A DNA stretch of 64,000 nucleotides from Asanoa ishikariensis (GCF_900107455.1 NZ_FNQB01000003.1:930001-994000); one strand, 5' to 3'; counted from the first letter of the stretch, positions 41,547 to 54,100 are shown. Numbers and translations: made by a program. Notes: generated by a model not told the origin, from the sequence alone.

Positions 41547-43778
41547 CTATTCGTTTCGGGCGGTCTCCGGGCCGGTGATGCGGCGCAGCAGCGGGAGCGT
41601 GGCCGCGATGATCGCGAGGGACGCGATCAGCCCGCCGCCGACGATCGCGTAGTAGCCCCCGCCCGGCGCGTGCAGCGGGTAGTCGAGCTGTGCCCGCAGG
41701 AACAGCGTCGCCGCGAGGAAGCCGGCGCCGATCGCGACCGCGGCCACCACCAGCAGGGGCACCACCGTCTCCAGGCCGACCACCGCGCGCAGCATCCGGA
41801 TCCGCACCCCGGTCAGCCGCAGCACGCTGAACGGCCGTTTGCGGTCGGTCAGGCCGGCGATCACGCTGACCGCGAGGCTGCATCCGGCGATCGGCAGGCT
41901 GGCCAGGATGACCACGTCGGCCAGGTGCTGGAACTGCACGAGGGTCTGCGCCGAGTCGGCCTGGAACTCCGCCTCGGTGGCCGGGAACATGCCCCACGGG
42001 TTCATCGTGGCCAGCACCGTGCGTGCGCTCTCCTTCGCCGCGTCGGACCCGTCGGTCTGCACCACGACCGAGAGCATCCGCCGCGAGTCAAGGTCGGTGA
42101 TCGCCGACTGCGGCCAGATCCGCTCGTCCGGCGCGACACCCGGTTCGCGGGGGCCGATCAGGTCGTTCCACACCGCGACGGCCTGCGCCCCGGGCGGGCA
42201 CGCACCGTATTCCGGCACCTTGGCGAGGTCGGCGCAGGCGATCACACCGGGTCCCTCCGGGATCGCGGAGTCGCGGGCCCGTTGCAGGTCGCCCTCCTTG
42301 ACGGCGAGCACCGCGCGTACGCCCGGGATGGCCGAAAGCTCCGCGGGAATGTCCGAGACGGACGGCGTCGGGGTGCCCGGCACCAGGTCCTCCGGCCAGA
42401 AGTTCGCCGTCAGCGAGGTGGCCTCGACCGAGCCGGCGGTCGGTTGGGCACGCTCGGCGACGTACGACGTGATCGCGCCGCTCGCCGCGGTCATCACGAA
42501 CAGCGCGACCACCAGGCCGCTGACCGCGCGGAACGCCGCCATCGGGTCGTCGGCCAGCCGGCGCCCGGCGATCAGCGCCGCCGGTCGCTGCGCGCGGCCG
42601 GCCACCAGCCGCGCCGCCCGCATGGTCAGCCACGGCCCGGCCAGCACCAGGCCGGCCACCATCAGGACCACTCCGGCCAGGTACGCGTAGGTCTGTCCGT
42701 TGGTGGTCTCCGGCTTGCGCCCGACGAACCAGGCCAGTTCGGCGATGCCGGCGACCAGCGGGATCAGCCGCCACGCGCGGGGTGGCTTCGGTGTCACCCG
42801 GCGGGTGACGCCGAGCGGGGAGATGCGGACCCGGCGCAGCGCGAGCCGGGCCGCGACCGCGGCGCCGATCGGGATGCCGACCGCCACCGAGAGCACGTTG
42901 ACCCAGGTGAGAGTCAGGTCGCTCGGAAAGAACGTGGCGCCGGTGAAGGGGATCGCGGCGAGCCCGGGCCGGACGGCGAGGAAGACACCGAACCCGAGCA
43001 GGGCACCCGCGGCCGCGGCGACGGTGGACTCGACGGTGGCCAGCAGCGACACCTGCCTGGGCGTGGCGCCGATGAGGCGCATCGCGGCGAACCGCTGCTC
43101 GCGGCGCGCGGCGGAGAGCCGGGTGGCGGTGCCGATGAAGATGAGCACGGGAAAGATCAGCCCGGCCGCGATGACCGATAGCGAGATCGTGAACATCGTG
43201 TCGTTGAGGCCGACGATGCAGCGTCGGCAGGTGGCCTCGCCGCCCAGGATCGCACTGACCTGCGCGGCCTGTGGTTGGGCGGCCAGGACCTGCGGTGTCT
43301 GCCCGACGATGACCAGCAGGGTGTCGGGGGACGGCAGGGCCGCGTCGCCGATCACGCCGACCTCCCGGCCCGGGAACCGGTCGCCGAGCTGCGGGGCGGG
43401 AACCGTACGGAGCAGGTCGTGCAGGGCCGGGGAGGCGTAGAACTCTCCTGGGCCGGGCAGCGCGGGGATGCCGGGCGGCACGGGCGCGGCCGGGCCGGTC
43501 GCGGCCACGTCGAGCCGAAGCAGCTCTTCGCCGCGGAAGTAGTTCTCCCGGCCGAGCCACCAGACCGGGTCCACGCCGGGCCGCGAAGCGGTGCTCGCCT
43601 CGGCGACGCCGGTGTTGAGCCAGGTGTAGCGCAGGTTCTGGGTCTTGGTGGCGTTGATGCCGGCGAGCGTGGCGAGCAGCAGGCCCGTGCCGAGGGCGAC
43701 CGCCAGGGCGACGACGACGAGCCGGGTCGCCGCCTCGCGGCCGCCGGCGACGGCGAGGCGCAGGCCGAGAGCGATCAC
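41547..43778 (-). CDS. ABC transporter permease (FtsX/MacB-like, type VII exporter fold)
   Basis: A 743-residue membrane protein with a duplicated FtsX-like layout: one N-terminal helix (about 18-42), a long outside domain (45-195), three helices (about 200-310), helices near 340-390 and 420-445, a second outside domain (450-620) and three C-terminal helices. AAMRLIGATPRQVSLLATVES is the FtsX cytoplasmic motif that contacts the ATPase. A CRRC pair (about 185-188) may form a disulfide. The ATG overlaps the ATPase stop by 4 bp. Exported substrate unknown. Confidence 0.9.
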   Translation of the reverse strand: MIALGLRLAVAGGREAATRLVVVALAVALGTGLLLATLAGINATKTQNLRYTWLNTGVAEASTASRPGVDPVWWLGRENYFRGEELLRLDVAATGPAAPVPPGIPALPGPGEFYASPALHDLLRTVPAPQLGDRFPGREVGVIGDAALPSPDTLLVIVGQTPQVLAAQPQAAQVSAILGGEATCRRCIVGLNDTMFTISLSVIAAGLIFPVLIFIGTATRLSAARREQRFAAMRLIGATPRQVSLLATVESTVAAAAGALLGFGVFLAVRPGLAAIPFTGATFFPSDLTLTWVNVLSVAVGIPIGAAVAARLALRRVRISPLGVTRRVTPKPPRAWRLIPLVAGIAELAWFVGRKPETTNGQTYAYLAGVVLMVAGLVLAGPWLTMRAARLVAGRAQRPAALIAGRRLADDPMAAFRAVSGLVVALFVMTAASGAITSYVAERAQPTAGSVEATSLTANFWPEDLVPGTPTPSVSDIPAELSAIPGVRAVLAVKEGDLQRARDSAIPEGPGVIACADLAKVPEYGACPPGAQAVAVWNDLIGPREPGVAPDERIWPQSAITDLDSRRMLSVVVQTDGSDAAKESARTVLATMNPWGMFPATEAEFQADSAQTLVQFQHLADVVILASLPIAGCSLAVSVIAGLTDRKRPFSVLRLTGVRIRMLRAVVGLETVVPLLVVAAVAIGAGFLAATLFLRAQLDYPLHAPGGGYYAIVGGGLIASLAIIAATLPLLRRITGPETARNE

Positions 43779-44452
43779 GACAGCACCGGTTCCGCGTCGA
43801 GGCTGGTCACCTTGCCATCGCGGACGATGACCTCGCGGTCGGCGTACGCGGCGACCCGGGCTTCGTGGGTGACCACGACGACCGTGGTGCCCTGCTCGCG
43901 GGCCGAGCCGACCATCAGGTCCATGACGTGCTCGCCGGTCAGTGAGTCGAGTGAGCCGGTGGGCTCGTCGGCGAACAGCACCTGGGGCCGGGCGACCAGC
44001 CCGCGGGCGAGCGCGACCCGCTGCGCCTGGCCGCCGGAGAGCTCACCGGAGCGGCGCTGCTGGAGGCCGTCGAGGTCGAGCCGGCCGAACCAGGTGCTCG
44101 CCTCGGCGACCGCCGCGCGCCGTCGGGTGCCGGCCAGCAGCAGCGGCAACGCGACGTTCTCGACGGCGGTCAGCTCCGGGACGAGCTGGCCGAACTGGAA
44201 GACGAAGCCGAACCGGTCGCGGCGCAGTGCGCTGCGGGCGCCTTCGTTCAGGGTGTCGACGCGCTGGCCGGCGAAGTGGATCTCGCCGGAGTCCGGCACC
44301 AGGATGCCGGCCAGGCAGTGCAGCAGGGTCGACTTGCCCGAGCCGCTCGGGCCCATGATGGCGAGGATCTCGCCCTCGGCGACCCGCAGGTTGGCGCCAC
44401 GCAGGGCCGGGGTCTCGCCGAACGAGAGGGTCACGTCGCGTGCCTCGATCAT
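43775..44452 (-). CDS. ABC transporter ATP-binding protein (LolD/MacB type)
   Basis: A 225-residue ATPase with GPSGSGKST (Walker A, about 34-42), Q-loop FQFGQLVPELT, signature LSGGQAQRVALARGL, Walker B VLFADEPTGSLDS and the switch His in VVVVTHEARVA. The GSLDS sequence is typical of the LolD/MacB group that drives FtsX-like permeases. It overlaps both the PadR gene and the permease by four bases, so the three genes form one tightly coupled operon. Confidence 0.95.
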   Translation of the reverse strand: MIEARDVTLSFGETPALRGANLRVAEGEILAIMGPSGSGKSTLLHCLAGILVPDSGEIHFAGQRVDTLNEGARSALRRDRFGFVFQFGQLVPELTAVENVALPLLLAGTRRRAAVAEASTWFGRLDLDGLQQRRSGELSGGQAQRVALARGLVARPQVLFADEPTGSLDSLTGEHVMDLMVGSAREQGTTVVVVTHEARVAAYADREVIVRDGKVTSLDAEPVLS

Positions 44453-44970
44453 CGGGCCACCGCCTTGGTGAGGGCGTCGAGCCGGGCGACCGTGGTGTCG
44501 ATCCAGCGCAGGTCGGCCTCCAGGTGGAACAGGCCGTGGTCGGCGAGCAGCGCGTCGATCAGGTTGCCGCCGCGCTTGACCTCGGTCAGCTCACGCATGC
44601 GGGCCAGGTGGGCGTGGCGCTGGGTGTCGAGGTATTCCTCCGCCGGACGGCCCAGCATGATCGCCAGCACGACCTTGGCGAACAGCACCGTCTGCAGGTG
44701 CGGCTCGGGCTCGATCGGCTCGACCAGCCAGGAGTCCACCTCGGACGCACCTGTCTCGGTGATGATGTAGCGCTTGCGCTCCGGCCCGTCGCCGGGCTCG
44801 GTCGCGATCACCACCTTGCCGTCGCGGGCCAGCCTGGCCAGGGTCGCGTAGACCTGCCCGAACGGCAGGGGCTTGCCCCGGCCGAAGAACGTGTCGTAAT
44901 CGCGCTTGAGGTCGTAGCCGTGGCTGGGCTCGCGTTCGAGCAGGCCGAGCAGGGTCAGGGGAACGCTCAT
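44449..44970 (-). CDS. PadR family transcriptional regulator
   Basis: A 173-residue PadR protein: winged helix (about 1-80; LTLLGLLEREPSHGYDLKRDYD region; GQVYATLARLARDGKV) and a C-terminal dimerisation helix (VirR-like, about 90-170). ATG 44970 begins the conserved MSVPLTLLGLL; the upstream codons run into the operator. A TGTATAC-N7-GTATACA palindrome lies 20 bp upstream. It probably represses its own exporter operon and may also touch the Tc toxin promoter on the other side. Confidence 0.93.
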   Translation of the reverse strand: MSVPLTLLGLLEREPSHGYDLKRDYDTFFGRGKPLPFGQVYATLARLARDGKVVIATEPGDGPERKRYIITETGASEVDSWLVEPIEPEPHLQTVLFAKVVLAIMLGRPAEEYLDTQRHAHLARMRELTEVKRGGNLIDALLADHGLFHLEADLRWIDTTVARLDALTKAVAR

Positions 44971-44990
44971 GCCGAAGACCGTACACCACA

Positions 44991-45011
44991 TGTATACGCT
45001 GAGGGTATACA
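44991..45011. promoter_or_regulatory. PadR operator palindrome
   Basis: TGTATAC (44991-44997), seven bases, GTATACA (45005-45011), a perfect inverted repeat in the 157-bp gap between the PadR gene and the TcA gene. PadR proteins commonly bind ATGT/ACAT-edged palindromes of this size. Confidence 0.75.
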
Positions 45012-45127
45012 CCCGGTGAGCCGTCCTTTTCGGATTGATTCAGGGCTTTGTGCGGTCGGGACCAACTGTCGGATTGCCGCCCTCTCCGGACGCACCGGCA
45101 TGTGGGGATAAATGAGGGGGTGTGGCC

Positions 45128-48100
45128 ATGCCGCTCATCGTGATCCGTTTGCACCCGACTCAGGCGATCGTGGGCGACGACTTCACGCCCTACCTGACCG
45201 GCCTCACGATCGAGGCGTTCGACCTCACGGTCGCCAGCCCGCTCACCGGCGTCTCGCTCGGCGTGGCGACCTACCGCGCGCCCACTCCCACGCCCAACGA
45301 CCCGTTCCGGCCCAACCAGGCGTCGGACATCGTCCAGCACTGGGCGCAGGGCGAGCCGGGCTTCCCCGGCCAGCCGGACGAGTGGAAGGCGGTCGCGACC
45401 GCCGTGCTGCTCCTCCCGGCCGCCGCCGGGCCCGAGCACACGTCACGGGACCTGCGGCTGGTGATCAGGCGCGGCACCAACGACCTGGTCCACCGCCAGC
45501 TCTACTTCAACGTGCCGGTCGACCCGAGGGCGACGCGGCCGGCCCGCCGCGACTTCCCCGACATCGACGTCACGAGCCTCTACCTGGCGCTCCCGCCGCC
45601 GGGGGCCGGCGCCGACAGCGACGACTACGTGGAGTTGCCGCGCGACGGGTCTCCGCCGAGCTACACCGACATCCGCAACGCGATGGAGGCCGTGCTGGCC
45701 GGCGACCCAGGCCCCGGCAACCCACCCGCGCTGGCCGATCTCACGCCGGTCCAGGCGCGGCACATCGCGTACGAGATCATCTGGAACCAGGCGTTCCGGC
45801 CGCTGCCCGGGCCCGACGACGCCCGGGACCTCGACGCGTACTACACGCTGCCGGACAGCGGCGGTGACACCGGCGACGAGATCGACCGCGCGACGTTCGA
45901 GGGTGAGCTCGAGTCGTACTACGCGCGGGCGAACGCCGACGCGGAACGACTCGCGCCCTACGTGTACGCGGTGTCCGCGGCGGTCCGGGCCGAGGCGTTG
46001 AGCACCGGCGCGGCCGAGGCCGGGTTCCTGATGCCGGTGTCGCTCAGCGCGGCGCCCACCGGATCGCGGTTCAAGTCGGTCCGCGTGGTGCTGGCCTCGG
46101 CGATCCCGCCCGTGGCGGCCCTGCAGACGCCGTTCACGGTACCGGCGCCGTACTTCTACGCGCTCGGCGCGATGCTGCCGACCAACATCACCGCCGAGAA
46201 CCGCTACCGCCTGCACACCCTCGAGGAGGAGGGGACGCTGCGGGTCGCGCTCCAGGCCGCTGTGGACGCCGGCGTGATCGCGGCGCCGGCCGCCGTGAAC
46301 GTGGCCCAGGCGGCGCGGCGACTGCGGGCGCTGGGTGCCACGGAGGGCGCGGCGCCGCGCTTCGCCACCAACGGCGGCGGCGCGGTCCAGGCTTCCGTGC
46401 GGGCGCTGGTCCAGGCGTGGTTGGGATTCACCGACACCGACGTCCTCGGGTTCTGGGCCGCGCTCGGCGATCCGCAGCAGCTTTCCGGGCACCTGGAACT
46501 GGTGCTGCGGGCGCTCACCCTCGAGCACCAGCCGCTGATCGACCAGATCAAGCTCGACTTCGCCGCGACCCGGGTCGCCGCCGTCGACAACCGCACCGAG
46601 GCCGAATGGACGGCACTGTTCACGGACGCGTCCCTGCTGCCGCCGTTCACCGCACCCGGTGACTTCGACGAGCGCACGGCGACCTTCGTCCGCCACGCGC
46701 AGCGCTTCTTCGCCGTCACCCAGGCGGTGCAGACCACGCTGCCCTCGACCCTCGATGCCCCGCCGGTCATCCCGCGCGACCCCGACGACCTGATCAGCGT
46801 CTTCGCGGCGACCGCGCCGGGCGGTGTCACCTTCGGGCAGGCCCGCTGGTCGGACGCCGAGGCGACCGCCTTCCGGGCGCACATCGCCACCATGGTGGCG
46901 GACGAGCCGGCGCGGGCCTGGCTCTGGCAGGCGGTCAGTGCGATCAACGAGCTCGCGTACGGCACCGACAGAACCTTCGCACTCATGGAGGCTCTGTACG
47001 CCCGGGGCTTCACGAGCCTGGACCAGATCGCCGCGCTGCCACGGGAGTCGTTCCGGGCCGCGCTGACCGGGACCGTCGCGTGGGCGGACGCGGACGACCT
47101 GCACGACCGCGCCGGCGGGCAGCCCGGCGCGGCACCGGCACCGGGCGCCGGTCCGTTCCGGCCCGTCAACGACGGCCGCCTGGTGAACTGCGTCCCGCCG
47201 CCGCACCGGTCCCCGCTCGGCCCGGTCGCCTACCTGTACGACCTGCTCCAGCTCACCGAGGCGTCGACCTGCGAAGGCACGCCGGAGGACGCCGACGCGA
47301 TCAGCCTGCGCAACGCCGTCTCCGCGCGCCGGGGTGACATCGGTGACCTGGCCGCGAGCCGGGCCAACGCGCAGACGCCGATCCCGGTGGTCGACCTCGT
47401 CAACGAGTGCCTGGAGTCCGTCGTCGCCGGTGGCGTCGGTGCGGTCTACGACACGAACGCGACGACGCTCGGCGGGCACTCGCTGGCCGACCACGACCCA
47501 GCGGTGCTGTTCGCCGCGCTGCCCGAGCACTCGACGCCGGCCACCCCGGTCGCGAACCCGGCTGCGTACGAGCGGCTGCGGACGTCGTTCGCCGCGCCGT
47601 CGCTGCCGTACGCGCAGAGCCTCGACATCGTCCGCACCTACCTGGGTCACCTGCGGACCAGCCGGTTCGCCGCCATGCGGCGGTTCCGGGCCACGATCAC
47701 CGAGCTCGCGATCGACCCCGACAACCAGCCGGGCGACTTCCAGGCGCACCTGTGGCGGTATCCGGTCACCCGTGACCTCGCCGCGGAGTACCTGGGCCTG
47801 TCGCCGGAGGAGCTGCGGGTCCTGCTCACCGACGACATCCCCGACGAGCCGCGAAAGGCCGGGCCGGCCCTGTACGAGCTCTACGGCTTCCCGTCCGCCG
47901 TCGTCGACGAGGAGCTCTGGACCACCCTCGTCGTCGGGCTGCCGGAGTTCCTCGCCCGGACGGGCCTGAGCTGGTGCGAGTTCCGTGAGCTGTGGCAGTC
48001 CGGGTTCGTGCGGTTCTCCCGCGCGGAGCTCGAAGGCGACGAGGAGGCCTTCCCCGACTGCGAGCCGTGCGACCTCGGCGCGCACCGGATCACGTTCCTG

Positions 48101-51100
48101 GAGCCCGAGTCCACGGTGGACGCACTGCGCCGGCTCGCGGTCTTCGTCCGGCTCTGGCGGAAGCTGCGCTACTCCTTCGGGCAACTGCGGGACCTCACGG
48201 TCGCGCTGGGGCTGTTCCGGCCGGACGGGTCGGTCGACCGCGACTTCGTGCGCCAGCTCGCGGCGTTCCAGTTGCTGCGCGACGAGTTTGGTCTGACGCT
48301 GACCGACCCGCCGGACCTGGACCGGTTCGTCGGCCGCATCGCCGCATACGCCCGGGACCGGCACTCCTGCGAGCCGCGCGCGCCGCGGTTCGTCAAGCTG
48401 CTGGCGGACAACCTGGATCCGCTGTCCGCCCTGGCGGGCTTCGACCCCGCGCCCGGCAGTGCCGACCGGTGGGACGCCCGGCCCAGCCACGTCCTGCGCT
48501 TCGCCGAGGTGCTGGCCAAGATCTACGCGTCGGACTTCGGCGTCGGCGAGCTGCTGTTCCTCTTCACCGCCGACCCGCACCTGGACGGCGACGACCCGTT
48601 CCCGCTCCAGCCCGCCAACGAGGCCCTGGACGATCCGTTCGCCCTGCCGGACGACCGGCTCGACCATTCACTGTGGACGCTGCGCGAGCGGCTGCTGGCC
48701 GCAGCCCCCGCCGAGGCCGACGGATGGACCTGGGACCGGGTCGGCCACGTGCTGCGCGAGCGGTTCGGCTTCGACCGCCCCGACGAGCTGCTCGCGTTCG
48801 GCGCCCACTTCTTCCCCCGTGCGGTGGGACTGCCAGGACGTTCGTACCGGGTGCCGCTCGCGCCGACCTCGGCGCCGATGTGGAACACGCCGCCCGGGCC
48901 GTTCCGCTACGACGGCGCCGCGCAGGAGCTGGTCGCCGAGTTGCCGCTGTCCGACGCGGCCGTGATCGGCAAGCTCCGCCGCATCCGCCAGCTCACGGCG
49001 GCCGAGCAACAGGCCGTGCGGGAGCTCTACGTCTCGCCCCGGGCCGACCTCGCGCCGTTCGCGTTCCTGTTCGAGGACTTCGGCGAGGCTCAGACGCGGC
49101 TGGTCGAAGAGCCCGACGAGAGCGCGCGCTGGAGCTGGTTCCAGGGCCAGTTCGCGCTCTTCCACCAGCGGTGCGAGTTGATCGCCGAACACCTGGCCGC
49201 CCACGTCGCCGCGTGGACCGGGCAGCCCGGCGGCGACGGTCCGGAGGTGGCCTGGACGCTGCTGCGCCACCTGTACGCCGACGAGAACGCCGCCACCGCC
49301 GCCTGGGAACGGGACGGCGGCCAACCGCCCGCCGTCACCTGGCCCGACCGGCCGGGCGCCGGCGCGTTCGCGGCCCTGCTCGGGCTCGTCGGCACCGGAC
49401 TGCTCGCCGAGTACACACCGGACGGTGGCGCGCTGGCCTGGCGCGACGTCTGCGGCCCGGCGCGCGACGACAACAACAGCCCGGTGCCTACGGTCATACC
49501 CGCGCCGGACCTCGCGCCGACCGCAGCCGAGCGCGTCGCGGTGGACTTCCGCAACGGGTACGCCGTCGCCAACACCGACGGCGCTCCGCTCGGCGGCGCC
49601 GAGGGCTACGCGGTGCGCTGGACCGGCGTCCTGCTGGTCGAGGCCGACGGTCCCTACACGTTCGAGGCCGGGTCCGCCGCCGCGGGCAGCCGCTGGCTGG
49701 TCACGCTCCAACGCGGCCAACGCCGCTGGAGCGTGCTGAGCCATGACTGGCCCGACGAGCCGGGTTCCGCCGGTCGGTCGGCGCCCCTACATCTCACCCG
49801 GGGTGCCTACCGCCTGCGGATCGATCTGGTGCGTCCCCGCCCGGCCTACCGCGCGACCGACGAGCCGCGTCCCGCTGCCGGTGGCTTCACCCTGGAATAT
49901 GCCGGCCCCGACACCGGCGACGAGCTGGTCGTCGTTCCGCGGTCCCGGCTGTTCCTGGAGCGCAAGGACGGCACCCTCGCCGATGGCATCGACGGCCCCG
50001 CCGCTGGTTTCCTGCGGGCCCGCTACGTCAGCAGCGTCCGCGACATCCGTCGCACGTACCAGCGCGCTTTCGGTGCCTTGCTGTTCGCCCACCGCTTCGG
50101 GCTCTCGGCACGCCCACTGGCCGACGACGGCCAGTCCGAGCTCGGCTACCTGCTCGCGCACCCCGACCTGTTCGCGGGCGCGTCCTACTACCGGGCCGGA
50201 GCGGCGGTGGCGACCCACCGCGCGTACTTCGACCCGAACCTGCTCCCGCTGCTGGACACCTACGGCGCGGCGGACGAGCGGTCGGCGCCGTCGGCGCGCC
50301 GCAGGCAGGCGCTCTTCGACTGGTGGGAAAGGACGTTCGACGCGACGGCCCTGCGTCGGGCGACCGCGAACGCGCTCGAGCCGCCGGTCTGGCTGCTGTT
50401 CCACGAGGCGGCCGAGAACCATCCGGACCTCGCCGGCCAGCTCCAGCGGCACATGCGGGTCGACGCTCGGCACGTCGACCGGGTGCTGACGTACGTCGGC
50501 CACGCCGTCACCACCGCCGACCTGGCCGACGAACGCTGGGCGACCCGGGTGTTCCACGCCGACGCCTGGCTCGACCGCCTCGGACGCGACTTCGCCGGCG
50601 GCGACATCCGCGCGGCACGGCCCGACCTATGGGCCGCGGATGACCCCGGCACCGCGAACCTCACCGCGTTCGTCCGCGACGGTTGCCTCGAGAGTGGACC
50701 GCCGCGCCGCTACGGCGACGTCCAGGCGCTCAACGACGGTCTGCGGCTGCGGGGCCGCGCCGCGCTGCTCGCCCAGCTCGGCCTCGACCCGCCCGCCGCC
50801 GCCGAGCTGCTGCTGCTCGACGTGGAGGCCGGCCCGCGCGAGCGCACGACCCGCATCGACGATGCCATCGGCGCGGTCCAGGCGTTCGTACGCCGGGCGC
50901 GCATCGGTCTGGAACCGGGCTTCACGGTCTCCCCCGCGTTCGCGCGGCTGTGGGACCGCGGCTACCACAGCTTCCGGGCCTGGGAGGCGTGCGCCCGGCG
51001 GCGGCTGTACCCCGAGAACTGGGTCGACTGGACCGAGATCGAGCAGGCCCGGCGCGGCGAGGGGTTCCGGTTCCTCGAGCACGAGCTGCGCCGGCGCGCC

Positions 51101-54100
51101 CTCACCCGTCCCCGCCCCGGCGGGCTGGTGCACTGGACGGAGACCGGCGCGCCCGGGCCGACCGCCCTGCAGGTGCGTGAACCGTCCCACCTGCGCCGGG
51201 TCGACCCCCGTCAGCACGGGTTGGACCTGCGTGGCACTCCCGATCGGCAGGCCCGCCCCGCGTGGCTGGCGGCGGCCGGCTTGCCGGCAGGCGGCGGTGG
51301 CGACGACATCGACCGAGCGGTCGCTGATCGGCCCCTGCCGTGGTGGGTCCGGGCGGCGATCCGGGTCGGTGTGCGGTTCGTCCGGGTCGCGGCCGCCGGC
51401 GACCCGCCCGCCGCGGCACCGCACCCGCCACGCGGCACGGCGCCGTGTTGCACCGACTGTGCCGAGCCACCCCGGGCAACGGTCGACGAGTACTACTTCT
51501 GGCTGCTCGACGCCCGGTTCTACCGGGCCGTCCGGCGCCGCGAGGGGGCCGACGAGGCGGGCGAGTTCCAGGTCGCCGACGACGGCAACGGCACCATGCG
51601 CGACCCGGCCAACCCCGAGGCCTCGTTGCCGTGGAGCTGGCACGACCCGAACCTGCTGCCCCGCCTGCTGCGCTGGGAGGCGGAGCCCGCGGTGCGGCTG
51701 GCCTGGTGCCGCGTCCACGACGGCGAGTTCACCCAGCTCCGGCGGTCGGCGGAGGAGTTGCGGGTGTCGGCGCCGGACCCCGAGCTGGTCTTCACCGGCC
51801 GCGAGGACGACTCGCTGCGCTTCACGGTGCAGGGTGGCATCGCGCCGCGCGGATACGCGGCGGCACCCCCACCGGGCTTCCGCTACGACCTCGCGACCGA
51901 CACCGCGACGCCGGTGCCCGAGGTGCTGGAGCCGCCGGCGCCGGCACCGGGACGCCATCCGGGCGACCTGGACGCCTTCCCGTTCTTCGCCTTCCATGAC
52001 CCCGGGGCACCGATCCTGCCGCTGTCGCCGCACGCGCCGGCGGTCACGGTCGCCGCGAGCCTGCGCGCGCACTGCCGGTACGAGGCGGCCCTGCGGTGGT
52101 ACGAGCTCGTCTCGGCGCCCCTGCGGTCCGACAACGCCTGGCCCCGCCGGGCCCGCGACGCGGACGTGGCCCGCACGTGGTCGATCCTGTTGAGCTATCT
52201 GGAGACGCTCGACGAGTGGGGCGGCGCGGTGCTGCGCGCGGACACGGACGAGTCGGCCCAGCAGGCGCGCGTCCTCTTCGAGGCCGTCTCCCGCGTGCTC
52301 GGCCCGGCGCCCCGCACCGTGCCGGCCGCCGACGAGCCCGCAGCGCCCGGACCCGTCGTGACGTTCGTCCCCGCCGCCGGACCGCTGAACCCCAGACTGC
52401 TGGCCCTGTACGAACGCAACGCGGACCGCCTCCGCCTGGTCCACGCCGGCCTCGACGCGCGCAGGCTGCGCCCAGGCCCGCGGCCGGCATCCGGGCCCGA
52501 CGCGCCACGCTGCCCCGACGACGAGTGGTGCGCGCCGGACAGCGGCTACCGCTTCACCTTCCTGATCCAGCGGGCGCAGGAGCTGGCCGGCGACCTGCGC
52601 TCGCTCGGCGCCGCCCTGCTCGCGGCCTACGAGAAGGGCGACGCGGAATACCTCACCTCGCTGCGCGCCACGCACGAGCGCCAGGTGGCCGACCTGAACC
52701 GCCGGGTCCGGCAGAGCCAGTGGCGCGACGCCGACTGGCAACTGCAGGCCCTGCGCAAGAGCAAGGAGATCGCCCAGACCCGCCTGCGCCACCTCACGCT
52801 GCTCATCCAGGACGGGACGATCAACCGCGAGGAGGAGTACCTCGCGCTCGCGGTCGCGGCACTCGCGTTGCGGGCCACCGGAAACATCGCCGAGGGCATC
52901 GCGCAGGGCATCGGCGTCATCCCCGACATCTACACCGGCGGCGCCGGCTGGGCGGGCTCACCGGTGTTCGTCACGCAGATGCCCATCGGCACCAAGCTCG
53001 CCGGGGTCTTCTCGACAGTCGCGCGGATCGCGAACTCGCTGTCCGAGCTGTCCAACCAGACCGGCGGGCTCCGGCTCACCCAGGGCGGCTGGGAACGGCG
53101 CGAGGACGAGTGGCGGCACCAGGTCGAGCTGCTCGACCTGGAGATCCCGCAGATCGAACGCCAGCTCCTGGCGGCCGAACGGCGGCGCGACGTGGCCCTG
53201 CACGAGCTCAACAACAGCGCGCGGCACGCCGCCGACTCCGCCGAGGTGCACGACTTCCTCCGCGACCGGTTCACCGCGCACCAGCGCTACCTCTTCCTGC
53301 AACAGGACACCGCGGCGCTGCACCAGCAGACGTACGAGCTCGCGCTGCACGCCGCCCGCCAGGCCGAGCGCGCGCTGTCGTACGAGCAGGGCCACACCGG
53401 GCGCACGTTCGTGTCCGGCGAGCTCTGGGACGACCTCCAGGAAGGCCTGCAGGCGGGCGAGCGGCTGGCCCACGCGCTGCGCAGGATGGAGCACGCCTAC
53501 CTGGACGGCAACGTCCGCGAGTACGAGCTCACCAAGCACGTCTCGCTGCGGCTGCACTTCCCGCTGGAGCTGCTCACCCTGCGCTCCACCGGCCGGTGCG
53601 AGCTCGAGCTGCCGGAGTGGCTGTTCGACCAGGACTACCCGGGTCACTACCTGCGCCGGGTCAAGAGCGTGAGCGTGACGGTCGCGGCCTCGGTCGGCCA
53701 GTACGCCGGTGTGCACTGCCGGCTCACGCTGCTGTCCGGCACGACCCGCGTCGACCCGCGGCTGCGGGGTCCCGTGGCCGGTTGCTGCGGCGACGCGGAC
53801 GCCTGCCGGTGCGGCTCCGGGTATCCGGCGCTGCCGGACGACCCACGGGTCGTGCGCACGTACGCGGCCACCGAGGCGATCGCGACCTCGTCCGGCCTGA
53901 ACGACGCGGGCCTGTTCGAGCTGAACTTCCGCGACGAACGGTATCTGCCGTTCGAGTTCGCCGGTGCGGTGAGCCGGTGGCGGATCGAGCTGCCACCGGA
54001 GAACAACACGCTCGACGTCGACGAGCTCAGCGACGTCGTCCTGCACCTGAACTACACGGCCCGCGAGGGCGGCGACGCGCTGCGGGCGGCGGCCATGGAG

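Noticed and set aside
45122-45127. GTG at 45122 as the TcA start.
   Set aside because: AGGGGG ends two bases before it, too close to act; the ATG at 45128 has the proper 7-base spacing.
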